A stretch of DNA of 64,000 bases from Hyalangium versicolor (GTDB lineage Bacteria > Myxococcota > Myxococcia > Myxococcales > Myxococcaceae): assembly GCF_020103695.1 (NCBI RefSeq), contig NZ_JAHXBF010000010.1:1-64000 (forward strand). Reading direction: 5' to 3'. Below are positions 8,431-16,985 of this stretch, piece by piece. How positions within the stretch are numbered: position 1 is the stretch's first letter; each line of letters opens with the position of its first letter. A program made the translations under genes and the position numbers. The notes beneath the pieces are model-generated. The model saw only the letters and a list, made by a program, of their open reading frames with translations. It made no database searches and had not been told where the DNA came from.

Positions 8431-10263
8431 ATGAGAGCACCTCGACTTCCGGCGATCCACCACCACCTCCAGCTGCGGCTCCTTGGCCTCGAGGGGGCGA
8501 TTCGCAAGTTCTGGTCGTACGAGCAGCGCGGCGCGAGCCTCGACCTGCATCACGGAGTGGTAGGCACGGCGGGTAAGCGCGAGTCCAAGGCATTCCCTTC
8601 GGAAGAGGCCGCAGCCGCCTTCGCCCGGAAGACCGTCGCGGCCAAGGTCGCCAAGGGCTACTACTCCAGCGAACTCGCCTTCGAGACCGTCACCTGGTCG
8701 CAGGTGAAGGACGAGGTGAAGGCCGCTGGCAACTCCGAGGCCGAGAGCGATCGCGTCCTGGTGCTCACCGGGGACATCGTCGTGCCCCACAACCTGTGGC
8801 TCGACTACCGCTGTGGAATCCTCGCCCTGGCCGACGAGGACGACCCTCCCTTCATCGGGCTCATCGTGCGCGGCAACCTGACCATCGAAGGTTGCCTCCT
8901 CAATCATGAGAACGACTACGGGCCGTTCCTTCAAGTCCACGGCAACCTCATCGCTCAGGCCATCGCGACCGGTGGCTCTCAGATACGAGTCAAGGGGAAC
9001 GTCACGGCCAGGGACATGGTCGGCGTCTACAACCACGGCTGCTTCGCGGCCGGCGGCGAACTCGTGGCCCGCACCATCGCCACCGAGCACACCATCACGG
9101 CGGAGGGCCCGCTCGACACGCACCAGTACCTCGGCTGGGGCGCGAAGGTCTTCGCCGTCTCGGGTGGCGTCGAAGACAGGCAGGAGCCCTACGAGGCGAA
9201 GGGAGTGTTCGTCCCGGCGGTGGTGGACGGCGATCGTGTCGACCTCCGCAAGGCACGGGAGCTCCTGGCCGCTGGCAAGCCCATCTCCCGGACTGAGTTC
9301 ACCAGCGTCCGGGGCGCGTTCCGGAAGCTTGTCGCCAAGAAGCTCGAGGAGCCCGACAAGGTCAAGAGCCTCTCGCTGGCAGGGAAGGACCTGACGTCGT
9401 TGCCGGAAGAGCTCTTCCTTTTTCGGCGCCTCGAGAAGCTCGACCTCACGCACAACAGGCTCCGGACGTTGCCCGAGGAGCTTGGCCTCCTCACGGAGCT
9501 TCGCGAACTCCACCTCCGGGGCAACGGTCTGCAGACGCTCCCCGAGTCCATCGGTGCGCTGACGAAGCTCCGCTTCCTGAACCTCGAGGCCAATTGCATC
9601 TGGCGGCTCCCGGAGTCACTTGCCCGGTGCGTCGAGCTGCGGATGGTGAACCTCACCAACAACCCGTACTCCCCCGTTCGGAACTCCTTTGGCGGCTGGC
9701 AGAAGGTCGAGCTGATGTGGGACTTCCCCGAGGTGCTCACGCGTCTGCCCAAGCTCGAGACGCTGACCTTTGACGGAACGTTCCTGCGCACGCTGCCGGC
9801 GCGACGCTTCGACAGCACCACCCTCCAAAAGGTGACCGTCCGGAATTCACTCGTGATGCAGGTCGACCCGGAGCTCCACGCGCAGCTCAACGTGGCCGTG
9901 GAGGACAGCGCCCAGCGCGCCGTCAACTACATCCGTTATTGGTTCGCCACCGACGTGATTCATCTCGAGGACTTCTACGACTTCAAGGCGCGGCGCTACG
10001 ACTTCGCGGAGGTCATCACCCTGCTGGGGCTGCTCCTGCGCATCAACATTCCCACGGCGGCGCCGTATGACGCGTCGGTGGCGGAGTTCAAGAAGCAGAG
10101 CGAGTACCTCGCCAAACATCTCAACTGGGACGGCAAAGGGGGCCATCACGTGCGCGCGTTGTTTGGCGCATTGCGCGATGCGCTGGACACGCTGGGCGAG
10201 CCCTACCCCGACAACGCGCTCATCGCCGGCCTGCGGACCGTCTTCGCGGCCCATGCCGCCTGA
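8431..10263 (+). CDS. WGR-domain protein with beta-helix-like middle and leucine-rich repeats
   Basis: A 610-residue multidomain protein. Residues about 25-75 form a WGR domain (KFWSYEQRG, GVVGTAGKRESKAF, KVAKGYYSS), a module first known from PARPs and frequent in bacterial proteins of unknown role. The middle (about 110-270) repeats short hydrophobic turns such as LIVRGNLTIEG and LQVHGNLIAQ, suggesting a bactofilin-like or beta-helical fold. From about 310 to 430 come leucine-rich repeats (KSLSLAGKDLTSLPEELF, LEKLDLTHNRLRTLPEEL). The C-terminal 180 residues are unassigned. ATG 8431 is the first start after an in-frame TAG; no strong ribosome site is visible. It lies 186 bases after TfuA on the same strand, so membership of that locus is possible but unproven. 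Confidence 0.82.
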   Translation: MRAPRLPAIHHHLQLRLLGLEGAIRKFWSYEQRGASLDLHHGVVGTAGKRESKAFPSEEAAAAFARKTVAAKVAKGYYSSELAFETVTWSQVKDEVKAAGNSEAESDRVLVLTGDIVVPHNLWLDYRCGILALADEDDPPFIGLIVRGNLTIEGCLLNHENDYGPFLQVHGNLIAQAIATGGSQIRVKGNVTARDMVGVYNHGCFAAGGELVARTIATEHTITAEGPLDTHQYLGWGAKVFAVSGGVEDRQEPYEAKGVFVPAVVDGDRVDLRKARELLAAGKPISRTEFTSVRGAFRKLVAKKLEEPDKVKSLSLAGKDLTSLPEELFLFRRLEKLDLTHNRLRTLPEELGLLTELRELHLRGNGLQTLPESIGALTKLRFLNLEANCIWRLPESLARCVELRMVNLTNNPYSPVRNSFGGWQKVELMWDFPEVLTRLPKLETLTFDGTFLRTLPARRFDSTTLQKVTVRNSLVMQVDPELHAQLNVAVEDSAQRAVNYIRYWFATDVIHLEDFYDFKARRYDFAEVITLLGLLLRINIPTAAPYDASVAEFKKQSEYLAKHLNWDGKGGHHVRALFGALRDALDTLGEPYPDNALIAGLRTVFAAHAA

Positions 10264-10326
10264 TGGCTCAGAGAAGGTAGAGGAGCTGCGTGATGGGAGA
10301 CCGGAGCGCGACCAGTCTGCCCCGAG

Positions 10327-11220
10327 TCACAGCCGCGCACGCTTGAAGATGTCGGAGATCCAGTCGAGGAACACGCGCAACCGCGGCGCACGCTGCCGAT
10401 CGCGCGGGTAGAGCGCCGTCAGCGGCGTGGGAGAGGGGGGATGGTCCGCGAGGACTTCGACCAGGGTGCCGCTCGCGAGATCCTGCGCGAACCGATACCG
10501 CGGCGCCTGCACCAGCCCCAGCCCGAGCCGCGCCAGTTCGGCCATGGTGTCCGAATTGTTCACCCGGACCCGGCTTGGCAAGGCGATGTGGCGCAGCCTC
10601 CCGCCCACGCTGAATTCGAGCGGCAGCACATCGCCCGTCCTTGAGGAGACGAACCCCACCATCTGGTGCCCCTCCAGCATGTCAGGAGTCATGGGGACGC
10701 CGTGCGCGGCAAGATACGCGGGGCTCGCCACGGTGATCTCCTCGATCGTGCCGAGACGGCGCTGGAGCATCCCGCTGTCCTCCGGCTCGCCCGCCCGGAT
10801 GACACAATCGACGCCCTCGCGGATCAGGTCGACCAGCCGATCCCCCTGGCCGATCTGCAGCTCGATGAGCGGGTGGCGGGCGAGGAAGTCCGGCAGGTGG
10901 GGCAGCACGAAGGTGCGCGTGAGAAGCGGGTGGGCGTCGATGCGCAGCAGGCCGCGGGGCCGCGCGTCGCGCAACAGGCCCTCTGCTTCCTCCACCTCGG
11001 CGAGGATGGCGACACAGCGGCGATAGTACTCCTCGCCATCCAGCGTGGGCGCTACGTGCCGCGTCGTCCGCGCGAGCAGGCGCACACCGAGCTGGGCCTC
11101 CAGCCCCTTGAGCGCCTCGGTGGCCGTCGAGCGGGGCAGACCCAGGTCGGCCGCCGCCGCGGTGAAGCTCCGTCGCTCGACGACGCGGACGAACAGACGC
11201 ATGCGATCAAACCGGTCCAT
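10327..11220 (-). CDS. LysR-family transcriptional regulator
   Basis: A 297-residue LysR regulator: N-terminal winged HTH (MDRFDRMRLFVRVVERRSFT, then AAAADLGLPRSTATEALKGLE) and a periplasmic-binding-protein-like effector domain from about residue 90 (GLLRIDAHPLL). Length is typical. It belongs to the large group resembling aromatic or stress-related LysRs that are divergently paired with short-chain dehydrogenases. The gene faces away from the SDR/tautomerase pair across a 101-base gap, so it probably controls that pair and itself. The effector is unknown. Confidence 0.93.
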   Translation of the reverse strand: MDRFDRMRLFVRVVERRSFTAAAADLGLPRSTATEALKGLEAQLGVRLLARTTRHVAPTLDGEEYYRRCVAILAEVEEAEGLLRDARPRGLLRIDAHPLLTRTFVLPHLPDFLARHPLIELQIGQGDRLVDLIREGVDCVIRAGEPEDSGMLQRRLGTIEEITVASPAYLAAHGVPMTPDMLEGHQMVGFVSSRTGDVLPLEFSVGGRLRHIALPSRVRVNNSDTMAELARLGLGLVQAPRYRFAQDLASGTLVEVLADHPPSPTPLTALYPRDRQRAPRLRVFLDWISDIFKRARL

Positions 11221-11222
11221 TC

Positions 11223-11242
11223 CGGATTGTTCGCCATATCCG
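11223..11242. promoter_or_regulatory. possible LysR box between lysR and SDR
   Basis: A dyad CGGAT-N10-ATCCG lies at the LysR start codon side of the divergent gap, with imperfect continuation of both arms. Its position is typical of a LysR autoregulatory site; the arms are short, so chance is not excluded. Confidence 0.35.
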
Positions 11243-11321
11243 AATGGTCATGGCAAGTCCCGGCCGATGATGCGGCGTCGCCAGGCAGGTATCTCCTGAC
11301 TCGCACCACAGGAGAGAGTTC

Positions 11322-12062
11322 ATGCAAGAGCAACGGCAGAGGGTCGCGATCGTAACGGGGGCATCCAAGGGTATCGGCGCGGCGGTCTCCCGACGCCTGG
11401 CGCGCGAGGGGCTCACCCTGGTCGCCCATTTCGCCCACGGTCGCGAAGAAGCCCATCGGCTGATCGGGGAGATCGAAACGACTGGAGGAAAGGCCGTCGC
11501 CGTCCAGGGAGATCTGGCCGACCCGGCCACGGCGTCCGCGCTATTCGATGCGGCCGAGCGGGCATTCGGTGGCGTCGACATCCTCGTCAACACGGCCGGC
11601 ATCATGGAGCTGGGTCCAATCGTCGAGTTCGAGGACTCCACCTTCGAGCGACAAGTGGCGGTCAACCTGGGCGGTGTGTTCCGCGGCATGCGTGAAGCGG
11701 CGCGGCGGCTGCGCGACGGCGGGCGGATCGTGAACTTCTCGTCGAGCGTCGTCGGCCTCTACCAACCCGGCTATGGCGTCTATGCCGCCACCAAGGCCGC
11801 GGTCGAGGCGATGACCCATGTCCTGGCCAAGGAGCTTGGCAAGCGCCGAATCACCGTCAACGCGGTGGCCCCGGGGCCGGTCGAGACGCAGCTCTTCCTC
11901 AAGGACAAGAGTCCCGAACAGGTGCGCGCGATCATCGCGATGAACCCCTTTGGCCGCCTGGGCCAGCCCGAGGACATCGCGAACGTCGTCGCCTTCCTGG
12001 TGGGACCGGATGGCGGCTGGGTGAACGGCCAGATCATCCGCGCCAATGGCGGCGTCATCTGA
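11322..12062 (+). CDS. short-chain dehydrogenase/reductase
   Basis: A 246-residue classical SDR. It shows the TGASKGIG cofactor-binding motif near residues 12-20, the NTAGIM structural motif, the catalytic Ser in NFSSSVVG and YAATK, and a C-terminal GPDGGWVNGQIIRANGG. The alanine-rich loop and the acidic-free second strand end (AHFAHGREE) suggest NADPH use, though I cannot be sure. An oxidoreductase of the FabG-like class; the substrate is unknown. ATG 11322 follows AGGAGAGAG. It precedes the tautomerase by 27 bases and is divergent from lysR, which likely regulates both. Confidence 0.93.
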   Translation: MQEQRQRVAIVTGASKGIGAAVSRRLAREGLTLVAHFAHGREEAHRLIGEIETTGGKAVAVQGDLADPATASALFDAAERAFGGVDILVNTAGIMELGPIVEFEDSTFERQVAVNLGGVFRGMREAARRLRDGGRIVNFSSSVVGLYQPGYGVYAATKAAVEAMTHVLAKELGKRRITVNAVAPGPVETQLFLKDKSPEQVRAIIAMNPFGRLGQPEDIANVVAFLVGPDGGWVNGQIIRANGGVI

Positions 12063-12089
12063 CTGAAGCGGACTTCAAGGAGAACTCCC

Positions 12090-12302
12090 ATGCCCTTTGC
12101 CAACATCAAGGTACCGCAGGCCGCGCTGTCCAAGGCGCAGAAGGAAGACATCGTCCATCGCGTGACGGCGATGTTCGTCGACTACTTTGGCGAGGCGGCG
12201 CGCCCGCACGCCATGGTGCTGATCGAGGAAGTGCCCGATGGCGGCTATGGCCGCGCCGACGAAGTGTTCATCCTCCCCGAGGCCTACCGCGCCAAGGACT
12301 GA
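12090..12302 (+). CDS. 4-oxalocrotonate tautomerase-family protein
   Basis: A 70-residue protein of the tautomerase superfamily. After Met removal Pro is residue 1 (MPFANIKV), the catalytic base of the family, and VLIEEVPDGGYGRADE is the typical C-terminal segment. Its size matches the small 4-OT subunits that assemble as hexamers. An AAGGAG sits eight bases before the ATG. Co-transcription with the SDR suggests joint action on an enol/keto or aromatic substrate, but that is inference. Confidence 0.9.
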   Translation: MPFANIKVPQAALSKAQKEDIVHRVTAMFVDYFGEAARPHAMVLIEEVPDGGYGRADEVFILPEAYRAKD

Positions 12303-12381
12303 GGCTCCCCTCCGCCCGACTGCGCAACTGATCGAGCGTGGTGCCCTGCGCCAGACGGACGCGACGCGCTGGGCGACGCGC

Positions 12382-14427
12382 TCATCGACGGCGGTGGATA
12401 GGAGCCCCCCGGAGTGCCGCCAGCGCCAGCAGCACCAGCCACGAGGCTGGAAGCGGTGCGGCGCTGCACCCTCCTCCCGCCAGGTGGGGCAACCTGACCG
12501 TCCACTGCGCCTCGGCCGGCGAGGGATCGGCATTCCCTGCGGAATCCACCGCGCGGACGCGCAGCACATGGGGACCTGGCGCGAGACTGTAGCTGGGCAC
12601 GCAAGGTGTGAAGAGGCCCTCGTCCAGGCTGCACTCGTAGGCCACTCCCGCCTCGTTGGAGGAGAACTCGAACTCCGCTTCTTCGCCGACAACAAGGGCC
12701 GGAGGGCCGCTTGGAATGAAGGTGTCTGGAGCCTCGGTGTCGACAATGAAGGAGGTGGCAAGGGTGCCCGGGCCCGTGTTCCCCACGGCATCCGTGGCGG
12801 TGGCCGTGAGCATGTGCTCGCCTTCGGCCAGCGGCGTACCCACCTTGCAGCTCCAAGAGCCGTCCCCTGCGGCTACCGCAGTGCAGACGGGCGTCGCCAT
12901 GCCGTCGAGGAGGACACGAACGACAGAGCCCGGCTCCGCGGTTCCTCCCACGCTGGGGGTATCGGCTGCCAGCACCTCGCCACCTCCCGGCTTCGTCACG
13001 GCCGGTGCTGCGGGCGCAGCCGCATCCACGATGAAGGCGCGCCAGGCCGAGGGCGAGGAGCTGTTGGTCGCCACGTCGATCGCGGTGGCCAGCACGGTGT
13101 GAGGACCTGCCACGAGAGGTTGCGAGGGCATGCAGCTCCAACTGCCACTGGCGGAGGTGATGGCAGTACAGAGAATGAAAGTGTCCTCAACCACCGTGAT
13201 CTGGCTGCTGGGCTCCGCCAGCCCTCCGAACTCAGGCACCGCGTTGACGATAGCGCCCTGGGCGGGAGTGATGAGCGAGGGAGCCGCCGGGGCGATTGTG
13301 TCCCGGAGGAAGGCCACCGGGACCGAACTCACCGTGGAACTCAACAAGGTGACTGTGGCCACTGCCGAATGAGGCCCCTCCGCGAGCGCTGGGATGGCGC
13401 AGGTCCACTCGCCAGACCCGCTGGCCACCGCCGTACACGCGGGCGTGGCGTCTCCATCGAGATAGACATCCACCGTCGTGCCGGGAGCGGCCTCCCCCGC
13501 GAAGGTTTGGGGTCCATTCCCAGCGGGGGCCTGGGAGATGACGGGCTCCTGCTGGCAGATGGAGAGCGCATCCACTCGGTAGACGATGGTCGTATTGCTG
13601 TTGTTGTTCGACGTGCAGTCGGTATCCACCATTGCCACGAGCACGGGACCGGAGACCGCCTCGACGTCCCTCTTCAGTCCGACGCTGAAGCCGGCACTCA
13701 TGGCCAACACGCGCGAGGGCTGCCCTGAAGGAGGGTTGGCGCCCAGAGAGAAGATGACGGGGCCTGCTGCGCTGGTGAAGTTCACCCCCAGGACTCCGGG
13801 CAGCCAGCTACTCCCCGCGTAGTAGCTGATGGCGCCCGAGACGTACCGAACCCGATACCGGCCGGGCGTGCTCAGGAGGGCCTGGGTGGCGGTGTTGGGG
13901 AGAATGGGAGAGGCGAGGCTACCGACTGTCGTGCACTCCGAGTTGCCCCGGTACGTGAAGAAGGCGCTCACGGGGGCGGTGGGGCAGCCAAAGCCCGCCT
14001 CGACGGCACATGCCGCCGAGCAGCCATCCCCGTCCACCGTGTTGCCGTCGTCACAAGCCTCTGACGCGTCCTTGATTCCGTCGCCGCATGCCACGGTACA
14101 CACCGAGGGAAAACCCGTGCAGCCATAGCCTGGCTCGATGTCGCAATGGACCCCGCATCCGTCACCGGCGGTGCTGTTGCCATCATCGCACTGCTCACCC
14201 TCGCCGAGCGCTCCATCCCCGCAACCCGCGTTGCAGTGCGATGGCTGGCCGTAGCAACTGAAGCCAGCCTCGACGCCGCAGTCCGCCCCACACCCATCCC
14301 CCGGGACGATGTTGCCGTCATCGCAGGCTTCACCCGGAGACACGACGCCATCCCCGCACACGGGAGCGGCGGTGTTCACAAAGGCGAGCAGGAGCGGGAG
14401 CGCCGCGAGGCAGGCCTGAAGCATCAT
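12382..14427 (-). CDS. MYXO-CTERM surface protein with Cys-rich and Ig-like repeats
   Basis: A 681-residue secreted protein. After an N-terminal signal (MMLQACLAALPLLLAFV) come three Cys-rich repeats of about 35-40 residues of the CGDG...GE.CDDGN..GDGC type (DUF4215/myxo-disulfide), then an unassigned beta-rich domain (about 140-290), then four Ig-like repeats (each with PGS/PGT turns and a Cys pair such as PVCTAVAAGDGSWSC). The end, GGGCSAAPLPASWLV with a hydrophobic helix and RRR tail, is a MYXO-CTERM sorting signal, so the protein is probably processed by myxosortase and held on the cell surface. Its ATG overlaps the stop of the upstream OmpA-type gene (ATGA), with GAGG in the right place, so the two are co-translated. 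The ligand is unknown. Confidence 0.88.
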   Translation of the reverse strand: MMLQACLAALPLLLAFVNTAAPVCGDGVVSPGEACDDGNIVPGDGCGADCGVEAGFSCYGQPSHCNAGCGDGALGEGEQCDDGNSTAGDGCGVHCDIEPGYGCTGFPSVCTVACGDGIKDASEACDDGNTVDGDGCSAACAVEAGFGCPTAPVSAFFTYRGNSECTTVGSLASPILPNTATQALLSTPGRYRVRYVSGAISYYAGSSWLPGVLGVNFTSAAGPVIFSLGANPPSGQPSRVLAMSAGFSVGLKRDVEAVSGPVLVAMVDTDCTSNNNSNTTIVYRVDALSICQQEPVISQAPAGNGPQTFAGEAAPGTTVDVYLDGDATPACTAVASGSGEWTCAIPALAEGPHSAVATVTLLSSTVSSVPVAFLRDTIAPAAPSLITPAQGAIVNAVPEFGGLAEPSSQITVVEDTFILCTAITSASGSWSCMPSQPLVAGPHTVLATAIDVATNSSSPSAWRAFIVDAAAPAAPAVTKPGGGEVLAADTPSVGGTAEPGSVVRVLLDGMATPVCTAVAAGDGSWSCKVGTPLAEGEHMLTATATDAVGNTGPGTLATSFIVDTEAPDTFIPSGPPALVVGEEAEFEFSSNEAGVAYECSLDEGLFTPCVPSYSLAPGPHVLRVRAVDSAGNADPSPAEAQWTVRLPHLAGGGCSAAPLPASWLVLLALAALRGAPIHRRR

Positions 14428-16136
14428 GGGGACCTCACTGCGATGATGAAGTCGACGCGGCGGTTGGTGGCGCGCCCGATGCTGGTGGTGTTGTCGGCAA
14501 TGGGGCGGCTGGGTCCATAGCCTGCCGTCTGCAGCCGGCCCGCGTCGATGCCATGCTCCACCAGCCACCGCTTCACGCTCTCGGCGCGGCGCAACGAGAG
14601 CAGGTTGTTGAAGTCCACGTTACCGCTGTTGTCGGTGTGCCCCTCGATGCGCAGTTGCTGGATCCAGGGGCGCTCTTGAATCGCTCGGACCAGCGCCTGC
14701 AGCACCGGGAGGTTCTCCGCCAGCAGTACGTCCGTGCCCGCGGCGAAGACAATGGGCTGGCGCGTGAGCAGCCGGTCTTCCTTCAGCTCCACCAGGTCGA
14801 GCGGGCAGCCGTTCATCTTCGGCTCCAGGCTGGGGACTCCGGCAGCGTCGGGGCAGCTGTCTTCTGGATCGAAGATGCCGTCATGATCAGGATCGCTGAC
14901 GGGGCAACCCAGGCGCCGGGGATCGGGGGTGTCTCCCATGGGCGTGTCCGGGCAGACATCCTTCTCGTCCAGCACGCCGTCCCCGTCCTGATCCAAGATG
15001 GCGCGCACCGTCTCCAGGGAGGGGACCAGCGTGATGCGCGGCAGCTCCGCGGGGCCGGGCGCGCGCACCTGTGGGCGCTCTCGGCGGAGGGGCGGAGCCG
15101 CAGGCGGCGGGACCCGCTCACTCGCGCGAAGGGCGTCATAGGACATACGGACGAGCAGGCGGAATGTCGGTGTCCCCGGCTGCCGCTGCAGACCGGCCCC
15201 CGCGCCCACACCGATGCGAAGCCGTTCCCCGAGGCGGACATGCAGGCCGAGCAGCGCATCAAGGCTCGAGTAGAAAGGCTTGAAGGCATACGCCCGCGGA
15301 GTGATCAGCGTGGCGTAGAAGGCCTCGGGGCCCAGCGCGAAGCGCCCCGCCGGGTGGACGTACTGGAGGCTCGCTCCAAGCTGAGCCTCGGAGCCCGCCG
15401 TGCTGCCCTCGGGAACGGGCAACTCTCCCAGGTGCGCCTCGGGGCGCAGGAGGAAGCCCCCCGTCACGGACCAGCGCAGCGAGGAGCGGGCGCCGGACAG
15501 CACCAGCTTGGACAGCATGCGCGCCTCCAGATCGCTGGTGTGAGCGGCCGTGCCGTCGAAGAACTTGCGCAGCGGCACCCACAGGGTGCCACCGAGGCTG
15601 GCGGAGAAGGCGCTCCGGCCAGGCTGGCCATACAGGCGCACCATGAAGCCGATGCGCGGATCGCTCACACCCAGGCCGCTCACGGGGACGACGCCCACAA
15701 GCGGCTCCTCCTGGGCGGCGGCCCGCAGGCTCAGGGCCCGCAGGGAGGAGGCGGAGGAGGACGAGGAGGAGGAGCCTCGCTCCAGCAGCGTGAGCGGCAC
15801 CGAGGCCGACAGCGTCATGCAACCACAGAACGAGCCCGACACCTCGAGGTCACCGAGCAGTTGGTGCTGGATGAGGACCCGAAGCTGTTGGAACTCTCCG
15901 TCCTCATCCTCCACCCCCAACACCAGAGGCCGGTAGGCATAGTCGAGGCTGATGCCCGCCGACCATGTGCCCGCCTCGAACCGGGGCGAGTCCACCAGGA
16001 AGGAGGACTCACCCACGGGGGTCGGCTGGGTGCGGTGGATCTCGAAGCCCGAGCGCGGGAGGCTCGGGCGCTGTTGGGCCATGGCCGTCAGGGAAAAGGC
16101 CCAGACGGCCAGCAACGAGAGGAGGTACCGGGTCAT
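14424..16136 (-). CDS. OmpA-family outer-membrane protein with calcium-type repeats
   Basis: A 570-residue envelope protein. A signal peptide (MTRYLLSLLAVWAFSLTAMA) is followed by a region resembling an outer-membrane beta-barrel (about 25-340), two thrombospondin-3-like Asp-rich stretches (DQDGDGVLDEKDVCP, DPDHDGIFDPEDSCP) and a C-terminal OmpA peptidoglycan-binding domain (LRIEGHTDNSG, RRAESVKRWLVEHGI, ATNRRVDF). A run of nine or so Ser sits in the barrel region near residue 125. ATG 16136 has GGAG at a good distance; the longer ORF start at 16160 does not. It is the first gene of a pair with the MYXO-CTERM protein, which suggests an outer-membrane/surface assembly. Confidence 0.9.
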   Translation of the reverse strand: MTRYLLSLLAVWAFSLTAMAQQRPSLPRSGFEIHRTQPTPVGESSFLVDSPRFEAGTWSAGISLDYAYRPLVLGVEDEDGEFQQLRVLIQHQLLGDLEVSGSFCGCMTLSASVPLTLLERGSSSSSSSASSLRALSLRAAAQEEPLVGVVPVSGLGVSDPRIGFMVRLYGQPGRSAFSASLGGTLWVPLRKFFDGTAAHTSDLEARMLSKLVLSGARSSLRWSVTGGFLLRPEAHLGELPVPEGSTAGSEAQLGASLQYVHPAGRFALGPEAFYATLITPRAYAFKPFYSSLDALLGLHVRLGERLRIGVGAGAGLQRQPGTPTFRLLVRMSYDALRASERVPPPAAPPLRRERPQVRAPGPAELPRITLVPSLETVRAILDQDGDGVLDEKDVCPDTPMGDTPDPRRLGCPVSDPDHDGIFDPEDSCPDAAGVPSLEPKMNGCPLDLVELKEDRLLTRQPIVFAAGTDVLLAENLPVLQALVRAIQERPWIQQLRIEGHTDNSGNVDFNNLLSLRRAESVKRWLVEHGIDAGRLQTAGYGPSRPIADNTTSIGRATNRRVDFIIAVRSP

Positions 16137-16196
16137 GTCAGCTCCGTGGGGGGCAGTCACCGTCCGCCTCGTCTCGTCAGAGCAACAGGGACTGCG

Positions 16197-16316
16197 TCAG
16201 TTCGGCGGCAGCTTCACGAGCTTGAACTTCTCGTTGTCGGTGCCCGACGTCTGCCACTGATGGACTGGAATTGGCGCATCAGGTGCTCCTTGAAAGCACT
16301 CGGGATGATGTATTCT
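16197..16316 (-). pseudogene. C-terminal remnant, possibly of a lectin-like protein
   Basis: About 40 codons bounded by a TAG upstream and TGA downstream, with no start. The peptide ends HQWQTSGTDNEKFKLVKL then PPN, a pattern like the last strand of ricin-type beta-trefoil lectins (W..NGTDNQKW). It lies in the gap between the response regulator gene and the OmpA-type gene. Protein-like composition suggests a decayed 3' end; the family guess is weak. Confidence 0.35.
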
Positions 16317-16370
16317 CTACCTAGAGTGTCTGTGAATGGGTATTGGACCTGGTGCTTACACAGCAGGGGC

Positions 16371-16985
16371 TCAGTTCTGACCCAGCCGGTCCACGAACCG
16401 CACCAGCTCCGCTATCGAGTCCACGCCCAGCTTCTGGATGACGCGGGCGCGATGCACCTTGATGGTCTTCTCCGTGGTGCCCAGTTGCTGGGCAACCTCT
16501 TTGTTGGTCAACCCCTGGGCCACCAGCGTGCAGACCTCTCGCTCGCGGGGGGTGAGGACGGCATGACGGGCATGCAGCTCGGCTGCCTCGGCTCGGCTGG
16601 CGCGGGACGCCGCATCCTTGAGCAAGGCTTGGGAGATGGCTCCCAGCAATTGTTGCTCATCAAATGGTTTCAGGAGAAAGTCCACGGCGCCGGCCTTCAT
16701 GGCCCTGACGCTGGCAGGCACATCTCCGTGGCCAGAGATGAAGATGACAGGCAGGTGGCAGTCCCGGGACTCCATGGTCTGTTGCAGCTCCAACCCATTC
16801 AGCCCCGGCATCCGCAGGTCCAGCACGGCGCAGCCCGGCGTGTCCCTGGGCAGTTGCGCGAGGAACTCGGCGGGCGAGGAGAACGTCTTCGTGGCATAGC
16901 CGACGGTCCGCAGCAGCCGCCCTAGCCCCCGCAGCACGGAGGCATCGTCGTCCACGAGGAAGATGGTGGCGAGGGATTGTGTCAT
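16371..16985 (-). CDS. FixJ-type response regulator
   Basis: A 204-residue two-component regulator. The receiver domain has the acidic pair VDDD (12-14), phospho-acceptor Asp56 in VLDLRMPG, and Lys in FLLKPFD. The output is a LuxR/FixJ HTH (LTPREREVCTLVAQGLTNKE, then VAQQLGTTEKTIKVHRARVI). Start ATG 16985 overlaps the histidine kinase stop as ATGA and has GGAG upstream; the in-frame ORF extension to 17021 lies inside the kinase gene. It probably activates transcription when phosphorylated by the neighbouring kinase; the OmpA/MYXO-CTERM pair downstream is a plausible target. Confidence 0.95.
   Translation of the reverse strand: MTQSLATIFLVDDDASVLRGLGRLLRTVGYATKTFSSPAEFLAQLPRDTPGCAVLDLRMPGLNGLELQQTMESRDCHLPVIFISGHGDVPASVRAMKAGAVDFLLKPFDEQQLLGAISQALLKDAASRASRAEAAELHARHAVLTPREREVCTLVAQGLTNKEVAQQLGTTEKTIKVHRARVIQKLGVDSIAELVRFVDRLGQN

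Noticed and set aside
14553..16925. 790-codon plus-strand frame opposite OmpA/response regulator
   Set aside because: Antisense to two well-supported genes; sequence is biased Gln/Arg/Gly without motifs.
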